Shown: positions 18,343 to 26,718 of the stretch, in pieces | How the letters are laid out: the number at the start of each line of letters is the position of its first letter | Position numbering within the stretch: the stretch's first letter is position 1 | Assembly: GCA_030447505.1 (NCBI GenBank) | Contig: JAUJOT010000001.1 | Location: 290,295 to 354,294, forward strand | DNA length: 64,000 bases | Source: Solirubrobacteraceae bacterium | GTDB taxonomy: Bacteria; Actinomycetota; Thermoleophilia; Solirubrobacterales; Solirubrobacteraceae | Direction: 5' to 3' | Made by a program: the position numbers and the translations under genes | Notes under the pieces: model-generated | What the model was told of the DNA's origin: nothing | The model's database searches: none | What the model saw: the letters and a program-made list of their open reading frames with translations, nothing else

Positions 18343-20100
18343 ATGGAATTCGGGATCGAGCACGCGGCGTCGTCGGCCGTCTGGCTGCGCCACACGCTGG
18401 AGGAGATCCTGTCCCAGGTGCGCGTGCTGCTCGACGTCGACGGCTGCGCGTTTCAGACCGTCGACTGGGAGCGCGGCCAGATCAGCCCGGCGGCGGCATG
18501 GTTCGAGACGCCGGAGGTGCGGACCGCGCTGCAGCCCGTGCTCGAACGCCCCTATGACGTCGACCGCGGCGGCGTCACGGAGGCCGCGATCGAGCGCGGC
18601 GAGCCGCTGCTGATCGCGGACGTCGAACGCTGGAGCGGAGCCCATGCGCTGCGCGCGCGCCTGCGCGAGCAACTCGACGACGAGGCGGCCGACACGGCGT
18701 GGGCGTGGTACCGGACGTCGTCGTTCATCTCATGCCCCGTGCAGACGACGCTCGGCCGCACGCTCGGCGTGCTCGCGCTGTCCGCCGCGCCGCCGCGCGC
18801 CCCGCTCGGCGAGGAGCAGCTGCGCGTGACGGAGGTCTTCGCGGGGCTCGCCGCGCTGGCGCTCGAGCGCACCGAGCTGCTCGAGCGCGAGGCGCGCCGC
18901 GCGGAGACCGAGGAGCTGCTGCACAACGCGGCCCAGCAGATGACGGCGTCGCTGGACCTCGACGCCGTCTACGCCGCGATCTGCAAGCAGGCCGTGCTGC
19001 TGTCAAACGCGCCGACGGCGCTGCTGCTGCGGCTCGACAGCGTGACCCAGACGCTGCGCTGCGTCGCCAGCACACGCGCATCGCAGCGGCTCGTGAGCCG
19101 GCGCTATGCGCTCGGCGAGGGGATGATCGGCGCGGTCGCCGCCGGCGGCGAGCCGTACGTCAGCCGCGCCGAGGATCGCCACCGCTTGCTGCCATGGGAG
19201 AACGACGAGGGCGTCGGATCGTTCGCCCATGTCCCGCTCGGGCTGGGGTCGCGGCGCTTCGGCGTGCTGACCGTGTGCCATCCGGTCGAGGGTGCCCTCG
19301 ACGAAGATCGGCTCGCGCTGCTCGAGTCGCTCGCGCGGCCGGCCGCGGCGGCGATCGCGAACGCGCTCGAGTTCCAGCACGAGCGGCGCATCGCAGCCGC
19401 GCTGACGCGCGGCTACATCCCCGATGCGCCGCCCGAGCTCGAGGGCTACTCGCTCGGCGTCGTGTACGAGCCGGTCGGGCACGAGGTGTCGGGGGGCGAC
19501 GTCTTCGGCGTCTGGCGGCTGCCGAGCGGCGCGCTGGCCGTGCTCGTCGGCGATGTCAGCGGCAAGGGCCTGGAGGTCGCCGCCGTCAGCGCGATGGTGC
19601 GCTTCTTCATCGAAGCCCGCACGTGGGACTCCGACTGCCCCGCCGAGGTGCTCGCGCAGACGAACGCGATCCTGCGCCGGCGGCTGCCCGGCGGCGTGGC
19701 GCTCGTGACCGCGTTTCTCGCGGTGATCGACGACGGCATGCTGCGTTACGCAAACGCCGGTCACGTGCCGCCGCTCGTCGTGACCGGGGCGGACGATGCT
19801 GCGCCACCGATCGAGCTGCCCACGACGGGACTGCCCCTCGGCGTGGTCGACGAGGTCTGCTTCGACGCGCACGAGCTGGCCTTCGGCAGCGAGCATCTGT
19901 TGTTCGCCGCGACGGACGGGCTGATCGAGGCGCGGCGGGCGGCAGAGCTCTTCGGCCAGGAGCGCGTGGCGGCGATCGTGGCCGCGAACGCGGTGGCGCT
20001 GAGCACGCAGGAGCTCGTCGAGCGCGCCTACCGCGACGCGCAGGCGTTCGCGGACGAGCTGACCGACGACGTCGCGATCATCGCGCTGCGCCGGACGTGA
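18343..20100 (+). CDS. GAF-domain SpoIIE-type serine phosphatase
   Basis: A 585-residue signalling protein. Two GAF-like sensor regions (about 15-170 and 185-340) are followed by a PP2C-like SpoIIE domain (about 370-585). The domain shows GGDVFGVWRLPSGALAVLVG, then DVSGKGLEVAAVSAMVRFFI with metal-binding Asp, and LLFAATDGLIEAR and DDVAIIALRR at the end. Such enzymes dephosphorylate STAS anti-anti-sigma factors, freeing them to act on anti-sigma factors. The STAS protein at 23388-23795 is a possible substrate, which is inference. The next gene overlaps it by 4 bp. Confidence 0.9.
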   Translation: MEFGIEHAASSAVWLRHTLEEILSQVRVLLDVDGCAFQTVDWERGQISPAAAWFETPEVRTALQPVLERPYDVDRGGVTEAAIERGEPLLIADVERWSGAHALRARLREQLDDEAADTAWAWYRTSSFISCPVQTTLGRTLGVLALSAAPPRAPLGEEQLRVTEVFAGLAALALERTELLEREARRAETEELLHNAAQQMTASLDLDAVYAAICKQAVLLSNAPTALLLRLDSVTQTLRCVASTRASQRLVSRRYALGEGMIGAVAAGGEPYVSRAEDRHRLLPWENDEGVGSFAHVPLGLGSRRFGVLTVCHPVEGALDEDRLALLESLARPAAAAIANALEFQHERRIAAALTRGYIPDAPPELEGYSLGVVYEPVGHEVSGGDVFGVWRLPSGALAVLVGDVSGKGLEVAAVSAMVRFFIEARTWDSDCPAEVLAQTNAILRRRLPGGVALVTAFLAVIDDGMLRYANAGHVPPLVVTGADDAAPPIELPTTGLPLGVVDEVCFDAHELAFGSEHLLFAATDGLIEARRAAELFGQERVAAIVAANAVALSTQELVERAYRDAQAFADELTDDVAIIALRRT

Positions 20101-20564
20101 TCGAGCTGCGCGACGAACCCTCCGGCGGTCCGTCCGCACGGGAGCTGTTCGAGCAGTACATGGCGCTCGTCCGCGCGCGATCGGGGATCGAGGACTTTTC
20201 CCCCGTCGAGCGGATCTTCGCGACCGAGGACGCCTTCGCCGCCGATGACGCGGCCTGGATCGTGGCGTATCTGCACGACTCGCCCGTCGGTTGCGGGGGA
20301 CTGCGCACGCTGTCTCCCGGTGTCGGCGAGATCAAGCGGATGTTCGTCGCGGCGCCGGCGCGCGGTCGGGGTCTGGGCCGGCGGCTGCTGCGCACACTCG
20401 AGGCACGCGCCGTGGCGGCGGGACACGAGCGAGTGCGGCTGCTGACGACGCCGATGCTCGTCGAGGCGTGCGCGTTGTACGAGGCAGAGGGCTACGCGGA
20501 GATCGAGCGCGTCGAGCAGGGCGATGGACCGCTCGAGATCTGGCTGGAGAAGCGACTGGCGTAG
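20097..20564 (+). CDS. GNAT family N-acetyltransferase
   Basis: A 155-residue acetyltransferase with a GTG start overlapping the phosphatase stop (GTGA). The acetyl-CoA loop is MFVAAPARGRGLGRRLLRTL, preceded by GVGEIKR and followed by LYEAEGYAEIERV, the usual final strand. The acceptor substrate cannot be predicted. Confidence 0.9.
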   Translation: MIELRDEPSGGPSARELFEQYMALVRARSGIEDFSPVERIFATEDAFAADDAAWIVAYLHDSPVGCGGLRTLSPGVGEIKRMFVAAPARGRGLGRRLLRTLEARAVAAGHERVRLLTTPMLVEACALYEAEGYAEIERVEQGDGPLEIWLEKRLA

Positions 20565-20571
20565 CGACGCG

Positions 20572-21054
20572 TCAGGCCGCATCCGCCGCCGGCGGAAACT
20601 GCTCGAGCACCCACTGCTCGCCGAGCAGCGGGCGGCGGTAGGAGCGCCCGCCGACGCGCACGTAGTCGCCGGTGCGCGGGTTGAGCGGCAGGTCGCGCTC
20701 GATCGGATACCAGGCATTGTGCTGCTCGATCAGCACGTTGAGCTCGTCGAAGGAGCAGCTGCGCGCGCAGGCGCGCCAGCGCGCCGCGAACAGCTCTGGA
20801 TCCCCCGCGCACTCGCTCTGCAGCACGCGGTAGGCGCGCGCCAGGCTGCGGCGCTCGCGAGCGATCCCGGCGTCGATCTCGCCGACGCGCTCCATCCAGC
20901 GCGGGCGCACCCCGGCCTTGAGGTACGCCTCGATCGACCGCTGGGTCTGCGCCGCGCGGCTCGAGAGCGGCTTGCCCTTGCCCGACTGCTCATCGAGATC
21001 CTGCCCGACGATCCGCTCGACCGGCGAGCGTCGTTCGTCGTCGTACTGACGCAT
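20572..21054 (-). CDS. conserved hypothetical protein
   Basis: A soluble 160-residue protein with no family I can name. The N-terminal half is charged and helical. The C-terminal part has an ordered-looking patch, HNAWYPIERDLPLNPRTGDY followed by VRVGGRSYRRPLLGEQWVLE, and there are three Cys near residues 82-100. It is convergent with the acetyltransferase gene. Confidence 0.65.
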   Translation of the reverse strand: MRQYDDERRSPVERIVGQDLDEQSGKGKPLSSRAAQTQRSIEAYLKAGVRPRWMERVGEIDAGIARERRSLARAYRVLQSECAGDPELFAARWRACARSCSFDELNVLIEQHNAWYPIERDLPLNPRTGDYVRVGGRSYRRPLLGEQWVLEQFPPAADAA

Positions 21055-21122
21055 CGCTCAAGGCTAGAGAATCCGGCCGGCGCGGTGGGGGGTGCGGCGC
21101 GCGAGCGCCACGAGCACGGCCG

Positions 21123-22070
21123 CTACTCGTAGACGACGAGGTCCGGCGGCGGGCGCAGCTCCAGCACCGCCCCCGGCGACATGAGGTTCGTGTCCTCCTC
21201 GTAGAAGAGCTTGAAGCCGTCGTGGAAGCGGGTCAGCTCAGACGTGAACTGCTTGTACTTGGAGATCTTGTTGGGACGGTCGCCGAAGCCGTCGACGTTC
21301 ATCGTCACGGCGACGCCGGGACGCTTCACGACGCGCTCCTTGTTCTCGATCATGTCGCTCGTGAACTGGTGCACGACGAACAGCTTCTCCGGCAGGCGGT
21401 GGTCGACGACGATCTGCGCGATGTACTCCGTCACGGCGTTGACCACGTCGGCGGAGACCGAGCCGATGACCTTGCCCGGCACCGCGTCCGGCCCGACGTG
21501 CCACTCGGGGTCAAGCGCGATCCCGACGTCCGGCTCGCGCAGCCAGCGCTTCAGCCGCTTGACCTCGCTGAGAAAGTCGCCGCGCCCGGGCTGGATGTCG
21601 AGCAGCAGTAGCGCCTTGGCCTTGCGCGCGGCGCGCAGGTAGCGGGCGATGACCGCGTGATCCTGGCGCATCCGGTACAGGCCGTCGTCGCCCGGCGCGG
21701 CGGCTGCGATCGTCGAGATCAGCTCGAACGCCGGCAGCACCGGGCGCGTCTTCTTCGCGTAGCCGCGCGCGACGCGCTCCAGGCGCCGTCCCGCCGCTGC
21801 CGGTGACCCGATCCCGAGCGCGCCCAGCTTGTCGTCCTGAGGCGCGCCGTAGAAGGCCACGACGCGGAAGTCCGGGAAGATCCGCCGCCCGCCGCGCGGA
21901 AGCTCCGCGACAGGCTTCGCGGCGGCGGCCTCGGCGGGCGCTTCGGCGGCCGTCTGCGCCGCCTCGCCGCCACACGAGCGGATCGACAGGAGCGCGAGGA
22001 CGAGCACGCCGGCGAGCGCCGCGAGCGCCGTTGCGCGGCGCCGGCGGTAGACGGAGGCCGGCTCGGTCAT
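21123..22070 (-). CDS. membrane-anchored or secreted TIM-barrel-like protein of unknown function
   Basis: A 315-residue protein with a basic N-terminus and one hydrophobic segment (about 13-28) followed by an Ala-rich linker, so the body is outside the cytoplasm. The body has alternating strands and helices with acidic strand ends: AKALLLLDIQPGRGDFLSEV, GIALDPEWHVGPD, KLFVVHQFTSDMIENKERVV, AVTMNVDGFGD. This pattern resembles glycoside-hydrolase-like barrels, with no certain catalytic pair. It stands alone. Confidence 0.65.
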   Translation of the reverse strand: MTEPASVYRRRRATALAALAGVLVLALLSIRSCGGEAAQTAAEAPAEAAAAKPVAELPRGGRRIFPDFRVVAFYGAPQDDKLGALGIGSPAAAGRRLERVARGYAKKTRPVLPAFELISTIAAAAPGDDGLYRMRQDHAVIARYLRAARKAKALLLLDIQPGRGDFLSEVKRLKRWLREPDVGIALDPEWHVGPDAVPGKVIGSVSADVVNAVTEYIAQIVVDHRLPEKLFVVHQFTSDMIENKERVVKRPGVAVTMNVDGFGDRPNKISKYKQFTSELTRFHDGFKLFYEEDTNLMSPGAVLELRPPPDLVVYE

Positions 22071-22146
22071 CGCACCATCCTGACCCGTTCGACGAAAAAA
22101 GGCGAACCGGCTCAGGAACCGGTCCAGCCCTGCCGAAGAGGGCGAC

Positions 22147-22425
22147 GTGCAACATCGCTACGAGCGCATCTCGATCGACACGCCGCGCCATCGCATCGTC
22201 GGTGTCGCGACGCTGGCGAGCGACGGCTATCGCAGCCGCCTCTCGGATCTCCTCAATGCCCCCGAGCGCGACTTCATCGCGCTGACGGACGCCACGGTGA
22301 CGGCGCTCGACGGCGACCACGAGGTCGCGCGCCACGACTTCATCGCCGTGCACCGCCAGCACGTCGTCTTCGCCGTGTCGGTGGGCGAAGTCGCCGAGCC
22401 CCGCGCGGACGGCGTCGTGGCCTGA
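22147..22425 (+). CDS. small conserved hypothetical protein
   Basis: A 92-residue soluble protein, mostly beta by pattern (RIVGVATLASDGYRSRLSDL, then DFIALTDATVTALDG, HDFIAVHRQHVVFAV). It resembles small actinobacterial proteins of unknown function with a P-x-R-D-F-I-A-L-T-D core, which might bind a ligand. It is divergent from the secreted protein gene. Confidence 0.6.
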   Translation: MQHRYERISIDTPRHRIVGVATLASDGYRSRLSDLLNAPERDFIALTDATVTALDGDHEVARHDFIAVHRQHVVFAVSVGEVAEPRADGVVA

Positions 22426-22450
22426 GCCGCAGCGGGCGTCGCGACGCTCT

Positions 22451-23068
22451 TCAGCGCACCCGCACCTCGCCGCCGAGCCGGAACGGCGCGACGAGCTCGA
22501 TTCGATCGCCGCTCCAGAACGCGCCGGGATCATAGAAGCTCGCGGGGCGCTCCTCCGGCAGCAGGCCCATCTGCTGGTAGGTGGTGGCGACGAGCTCGGC
22601 GCAGTAGATCGTCTCCAGTGCCGCGGTCGGACGGCGGCGCAGGCGGCCCGTGATCCAGCGGCGCGCGAGCCGCGGCATCGTCGGAAACGGATGCCCGTCG
22701 AAGCGCTCGATGATCTGCATCAGGCGGTCTTCGTGGTGGCGCTCGAGCGTCCCGCCGGTCAGCTGGCGAACCCACGCGCGCTGGCCGTACTTCTCGTTCC
22801 ATGTCCTGACGGCCTCGCCGAGCAGGTGCAGCTGCACTCCGCGCTGACGCTCGCCGGTCCAGACGTCCTGCAGCGAGCGCCCGAGCTCGGCGTGCCACAG
22901 CAGCGGCGGCAGGTCGTCGAGCGCGACGACCATGCCGACGTGGTTGACCGGGCTGTTCGTCAGCGTCTGGATCGCGCGGTCGGCGAGCGTGCGGCCGCGA
23001 AAGAGCCAGACGTCGCCGGTCGCCGCGACCGCGACGGCATCGTCACGCGTCAGGAAGGACTGCGCCAT
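22451..23068 (-). CDS. permuted papain-like (YiiX/YebB-type) amidase
   Basis: A 205-residue cytoplasmic protein. The pattern NSPVNHVGMVV supplies the His and IYCAELVATTYQQMG supplies the Cys of a circularly permuted NlpC/P60 fold, in which the catalytic His precedes the Cys. Family members act on peptide or lipid-linked amide bonds; the substrate is unknown. The ORF is monocistronic and divergent from a small membrane protein gene. Confidence 0.7.
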   Translation of the reverse strand: MAQSFLTRDDAVAVAATGDVWLFRGRTLADRAIQTLTNSPVNHVGMVVALDDLPPLLWHAELGRSLQDVWTGERQRGVQLHLLGEAVRTWNEKYGQRAWVRQLTGGTLERHHEDRLMQIIERFDGHPFPTMPRLARRWITGRLRRRPTAALETIYCAELVATTYQQMGLLPEERPASFYDPGAFWSGDRIELVAPFRLGGEVRVR

Positions 23069-23094
23069 CGTCGTAACCTGTGCCGGCGGTGGGA

Positions 23095-23292
23095 ATGCGC
23101 TGGAAGCTCGTCGGCCTGGCCGGCGCCGCGGGCGTCGCGGCGACGGGCGTCGCGGTCGCGCGCAAGCGTCGCGCGCAGGCGGACCTCACGCCCGATGAGC
23201 TGCGCGAGCGGCTGCGCCGGCGCCTGGCCGAGGTGCACTCGGTGGACGATGCAGCCGGTCCGCACGGCGGCGGCGAACGTCCGTCAGGGTGA
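23095..23292 (+). CDS. small membrane-anchored protein
   Basis: A 65-residue protein with one N-terminal hydrophobic helix (VGLAGAAGVAATGVAVA), a basic stop-transfer K-R-R and a charged helix rich in Arg and Glu. The function is unknown. The ATG at 23095 is chosen over the GTG at 23080. Its 3' end overlaps an antisense zinc-ribbon ORF, so at least one end is uncertain. Confidence 0.5.
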   Translation: MRWKLVGLAGAAGVAATGVAVARKRRAQADLTPDELRERLRRRLAEVHSVDDAAGPHGGGERPSG

Positions 23293-23395
23293 CGATGTCC
23301 CCGCGGGGAAGGCAGTTCGGGCAGATCGTGCCGTAGGGCGCGGGCAGCGGCCGCGGGAACGTGGCGCGACAGGCGCGGCAGTACGCGTCAGGCAT
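23186..23395 (-). CDS. possible zinc-ribbon protein
   Basis: The first about 40 residues look like a real zinc ribbon: Y-C-R-A-C-R, then a loop, then T-I-C-P-N-C-L-P, giving CxxC...CxxC. The remaining about 30 residues are Arg/Ala-rich and lie antisense to the small membrane protein gene, so the true end may differ. The start overlaps the end of the STAS gene by 8 bp, which suggests co-translation. Confidence 0.4.
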   Translation of the reverse strand: MPDAYCRACRATFPRPLPAPYGTICPNCLPRGDIVTLTDVRRRRADRLHRPPSAPRPGAGAAARAAHRA

Positions 23396-23795
23396 CGGAC
23401 TCGGGATCGCTGCGGTCGAACGGGAGCAGCGTGTCGACGCGGCAGATCTCGAAGGCGCGAAAAACGCCGTCGGTCGGCCGTCGGAGCACGAGGCGATGCG
23501 CCGAGACCTGCGCGCGGCTGCTGGCTTCGATGAGCATCCGCAGACCACTCGAGTCGACGAACGTCAGGCCGCGCAGGTCGATGACGATCGCGTTCGCGGC
23601 GGGCGCTGCCGCCTCGATGCGCTTGAGCTCCCTCTCGACGTCGGCCGCGCTCGCGATGTCGAGCTCACCGTCGACGGCGAGCACGTGCGTGCGCGCGTCC
23701 TCGTCGCGCTGCGAGCGCAGCGTGAGCGCTCCCAGGCCGAGGGCCTGGTCGGCTGTCAGTGGCGGGGGCAGCGTCTCGGTACTGGCTATTGGCAT
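23388..23795 (-). CDS. STAS domain protein (anti-anti-sigma factor type)
   Basis: A 135-residue protein with a SpoIIAA-like STAS fold: HVLAVDGELDIASAADVERE, then NAIVIDLRGLTFVDSSGLRM, where the D-S-S-G serine is the phosphorylation site. In the unphosphorylated state such proteins bind and silence an anti-sigma factor. The SpoIIE-type phosphatase at 18343 could activate it, but no kinase or anti-sigma gene is adjacent, so this is inference. Confidence 0.85.
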   Translation of the reverse strand: MPIASTETLPPPLTADQALGLGALTLRSQRDEDARTHVLAVDGELDIASAADVERELKRIEAAAPAANAIVIDLRGLTFVDSSGLRMLIEASSRAQVSAHRLVLRRPTDGVFRAFEICRVDTLLPFDRSDPESDA

Positions 23796-24014
23796 GGGAC
23801 CTCGCTGAATAGCGGTGGTCCCAGAGCGCGCTCGAATCGCGACTGGTCCGCACGGAGGACAGACGTTTCAGGCACCGCAAGACAGCACCCGAACCGACAG
23901 GTGCAGTCTAGGCATCATTTCGTCAGTGCTCAAGCAGATGACGATCGGCGAAACGTCTCGGAGATCCTGACGCGCCGACGGGCCGCGCACGGAGACCGCG
24001 GTTAGGCTTGCAGG

Positions 24015-24284
24015 ATGTGCCGAAACATCCGCCAGCTCCACAACTTCTCGCCGCCGGCGACCGATCAGGAGGTGCGCGCGGCAGCGCTGCAGTACGTGCG
24101 CAAGATCAGCGGCTCATCCAAGCCGTCGGCCGCCAACGCCGAGGCCTTTGAGCAGGCCGTCGACGAGGTCGCGGCGGCGTCGGCGCGACTGCTCGAGCGG
24201 CTCGTGACGTCGGCACCGCCGAAGGACCGCGAGGTCGAGGCCGCCAAGGCCCGCGCTCGAGCCGCCGCGCGCTACGCGGCGTAG
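24015..24284 (+). CDS. DUF2277 family protein
   Basis: An 89-residue protein matching DUF2277 from its first residues: MCRNIRQLHNFSPPAT, then EVRAAALQYVRKISGSSKPS, and AFEQAVDEVAAAS. The family is small, helical, found in many soil bacteria and of unknown function. It stands alone and is convergent with a broken flavin-binding gene. Confidence 0.88.
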   Translation: MCRNIRQLHNFSPPATDQEVRAAALQYVRKISGSSKPSAANAEAFEQAVDEVAAASARLLERLVTSAPPKDREVEAAKARARAAARYAA

Positions 24285-24312
24285 TCGCGCCTCGGTCAGC
24301 GGGACGCACGGC

Positions 24313-24784
24313 TCAGTACGACAGGTCGCGCGCGCGAAGCGCCGCCGGCGCCAAGACGACGAACCGCGTCGTGGGGTCGTCGAAGACGTCGCCCTGAAAG
24401 CGCCGCCAGTGGCGCTCGTTCGGCCCCAGGTAGCGCCTGCCCCAACGCCGCGCTCGATCGCTGTCAAAGGGCCGGACCTCCGCCCTTCCGCGGGCGGTGA
24501 CCTGCAGCACCTCTCGACGCTCGAGGTCACACGTGTCCACGACGAGCGCGACGCGCGGGTCGCGCTCGAGCAGCTCTCCGAGCTTCGACCATGCGCCCGT
24601 CAGCCACCAGAAGGCCTGCTCCTCGCAGAGGTACCAGAGCGGACCGCACGGCGGGCCCACCTCGCCCGGCCGTCGCCACACGCGCCACAAGCGGCTGGCG
24701 CAGGAACCCGTCGACATCGAACCCGTCGTCGACCCGCCAGCTGCCGTCCCCGGGCTCGTCGTGACCGGTCGCGCCAGTGCTCAT
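24313..24784 (-). pseudogene. pyridoxamine 5'-phosphate oxidase-like flavoprotein, frameshifted
   Basis: The first about 40 residues (to FLRQPLVARVATAGR) lie in one frame. The rest (CGPLWYLCEEQAFWWLTGAW to the end) continues in the next frame, the change falling at about 24660-24670. Joined together they form a normal split-barrel PNPOx-like protein of about 155 residues that would bind FMN or F420. A single-base indel or a sequencing error explains it. Neither part alone would fold. Confidence 0.65.
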
Positions 24785-24838
24785 CCCGGCATCGTGCCAC
24801 TCGCCATGAGCTGCTGCCCAAGCTGGGCGCGGCGTGAC

Positions 24839-25174
24839 CTAGGCGGGCGGCTTCGGCGCGGGCCGGCCGATGCTGACGCGGCGCTCCTGCCTGTCGCCGC
24901 GGATCTTCGTCGGATACGGCGGGCCCTTCCACGGATGCGGACCGATCGCGCCGTAGTGCTCGCGCAGGTAGGCCACGAGATCTCCGCGGTGCTCCGGACA
25001 CGCGTAGCGCGGCGGGCCGTAGGGGCCGTGCCCATGCCAGACGAGCCACTGCTCGGGCATCGCATCGACGTAGGCGCCGAACGTGACGTCGACGACGGTC
25101 TTCTCGAGGCTGATCTGCGTGAGCGGATCCGGCCGGCGCGAGCAGAACTGGCAGCGGAAGATCAGGCGCGTCAT
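24839..25174 (-). CDS. hypothetical protein with possible metal-binding cysteines
   Basis: A 111-residue protein of unknown family. It starts with LIFRCQFCSRRPDP (CxxC) and later has YACPEH, giving a possible C-C-C-H metal site. The middle has WLVWHGHGPYGPPRY and the tail is basic. It lies just upstream of the tRNA-Ser gene. Confidence 0.6.
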   Translation of the reverse strand: MTRLIFRCQFCSRRPDPLTQISLEKTVVDVTFGAYVDAMPEQWLVWHGHGPYGPPRYACPEHRGDLVAYLREHYGAIGPHPWKGPPYPTKIRGDRQERRVSIGRPAPKPPA

Positions 25175-25322
25175 CCTGTAGCGGTGCTACCCCTCGCCTC
25201 CGCCCGCAAACCCGCCCGCGCGGGCCTGCGGCGGCTGTCAGCGCCATCGCCGGCGCAGCGACGGGCGCGCCGACGGTCATGACCTGTCCAGGCGCCAGCG
25301 GGTGAAGTTCGCCCCCGCGCGA

Positions 25323-25410
25323 GCGGAGAGGGAGGGATTCGAACCCTCGGTGGGCGTTAACCCACACACGATTTCCAGTCGTGCCCGTTCAGCCGCTCCG
25401 GCACCTCTCC
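25323..25410 (-). tRNA. tRNA-Ser (anticodon GGA)
   Basis: The minus strand folds as a type II tRNA: a 7-bp acceptor stem GGAGAGG/CCTCTCC, anticodon loop CTGGAAA giving GGA, a long variable arm (GTGGGTTAACGCCCAC), the T loop GGTTCGAATCC, and discriminator base G. There is no encoded CCA. It reads UCC/UCU serine codons. Confidence 0.95.
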
Positions 25411-25440
25411 TGAGCGCTGATCAGGCTACCGCGAAGGTCC

Positions 25441-26700
25441 TCAGATCTGCCACGCGCCGCCGCGCAGGACCGGCACGCGGTCACCGCCGGCGGTCAGACC
25501 CGTGACGTCGACCTCGGGTGACCCGATCATGAAGTCGATGTGGATCTCCGAGCGGTTGATGCGCCCGAGGTCCTCCTCGGAGACGGTGAACGCGTAGGCC
25601 GAGCCGAGCGCCACGTGCGAAGCGGCGTTCTCGTCGATCAGCGTGTCGTAGAAGACGCTCTCCAGCGGACCGATCCGCCCCTCGCCGTCCACCAGCGCGA
25701 CCTCGCCGAGGCGGCACGCACCCTCGTCGCGCTGGGCGTACTGGGCGAGCAGCTCTCCGCCTTCCTCGGCCTCGATCGAGACCGCGCGCCCGCCCTCGAA
25801 GCGCGCGCGCAGGCCGCGGATGATCGTCCCGCCCACGACGAGCGGCTTGGTCGAGCGCACAACGCCGTCGACGCGCTGCGGGTCGGGCGTCGTGAAGACC
25901 TCCTCGGACGGCAGGTTCGGCATGTGCACGACGCCGTCGACCGTCTCGAAGCGCGCCGAGATCCAGCGCGAGGACCCCAGCAGGCCGACGCGCAGGTCGG
26001 TCCCCGGCCCCTCGAAGTGCAGGGCATCGAAGCGATGGCCGCTCAGGCGCTCGGCGACGCCGACCAGCACGTCCTGGCGCTCCGTCCAGGCCGCGACCGG
26101 GTCGGGCTCGTCGAGGCGGCACATGTGCAGCACTTCCTGCCACAGCCGCGCGAGCGCCTGCGCCGGGTCGAGGTCGGGGTGCACGATCCGCGCCCATGGC
26201 TCGGTCGGGCACGGCACGGCCGTCCAGTTCGTCGTGCGCGCGTTGACGACCTCCGCGGACTCGCGCAGGAACGGCAGCTGGTCGCGACCCGCGCGCTCCG
26301 GGTCCAGGTCGTTCAGCAGGCCGGGCATCGACGGCCCCGTCAGGGCGACGCGCGCCGCGCGGTGCTCGCCGAGCGCGAGCGCGCGCTCGCCGTACCACGG
26401 CGGCACGTAGTCCAGCGTGTCCTCTGCGGCGTGCAGGATCCGCGAGCGCTTGACGTGCAGGTCGAACTGCACGACGTCGACGAACTTCGCCCCGGCGCGG
26501 TAGGCGCAGGCGGCGACGGCGCGGGTCAGGTCGAGCTTGCCGGGCTCGGTCGAGATCGCCACGATCTGGCCGGGCTGGACGTTGGCCGCAAAGCGGACGA
26601 TGAGCTCGGCGAAGCGGGCGAGCGTGTCGTCGCGCGAGCCCACCGGGGCGCTTGACGCCAGGCCGTCGAGCGCAGCCGCCGTCGGCTCGGGCGCTTGCAT
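25441..26700 (-). CDS. M29 family aminopeptidase (AmpS/PepS type)
   Basis: Metallo-aminopeptidase of 419 residues that removes N-terminal residues from peptides, using a two-metal site. Family marks are QPGQIVAISTEPGKLD and AYRAGAKFVDVVQFD at the N-terminus, then the metal ligands in NLPSEEVFTTPD, LIDENAASHVALGSAYAF and SEIHIDFMIGSPEVDVTG. The ATG at 26700 is the natural start. It is divergent from an amidase gene, 18 bp away. Confidence 0.92.
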   Translation of the reverse strand: MQAPEPTAAALDGLASSAPVGSRDDTLARFAELIVRFAANVQPGQIVAISTEPGKLDLTRAVAACAYRAGAKFVDVVQFDLHVKRSRILHAAEDTLDYVPPWYGERALALGEHRAARVALTGPSMPGLLNDLDPERAGRDQLPFLRESAEVVNARTTNWTAVPCPTEPWARIVHPDLDPAQALARLWQEVLHMCRLDEPDPVAAWTERQDVLVGVAERLSGHRFDALHFEGPGTDLRVGLLGSSRWISARFETVDGVVHMPNLPSEEVFTTPDPQRVDGVVRSTKPLVVGGTIIRGLRARFEGGRAVSIEAEEGGELLAQYAQRDEGACRLGEVALVDGEGRIGPLESVFYDTLIDENAASHVALGSAYAFTVSEEDLGRINRSEIHIDFMIGSPEVDVTGLTAGGDRVPVLRGGAWQI

Positions 26701-26718
26701 GAACGTTAGTGTACAGAT

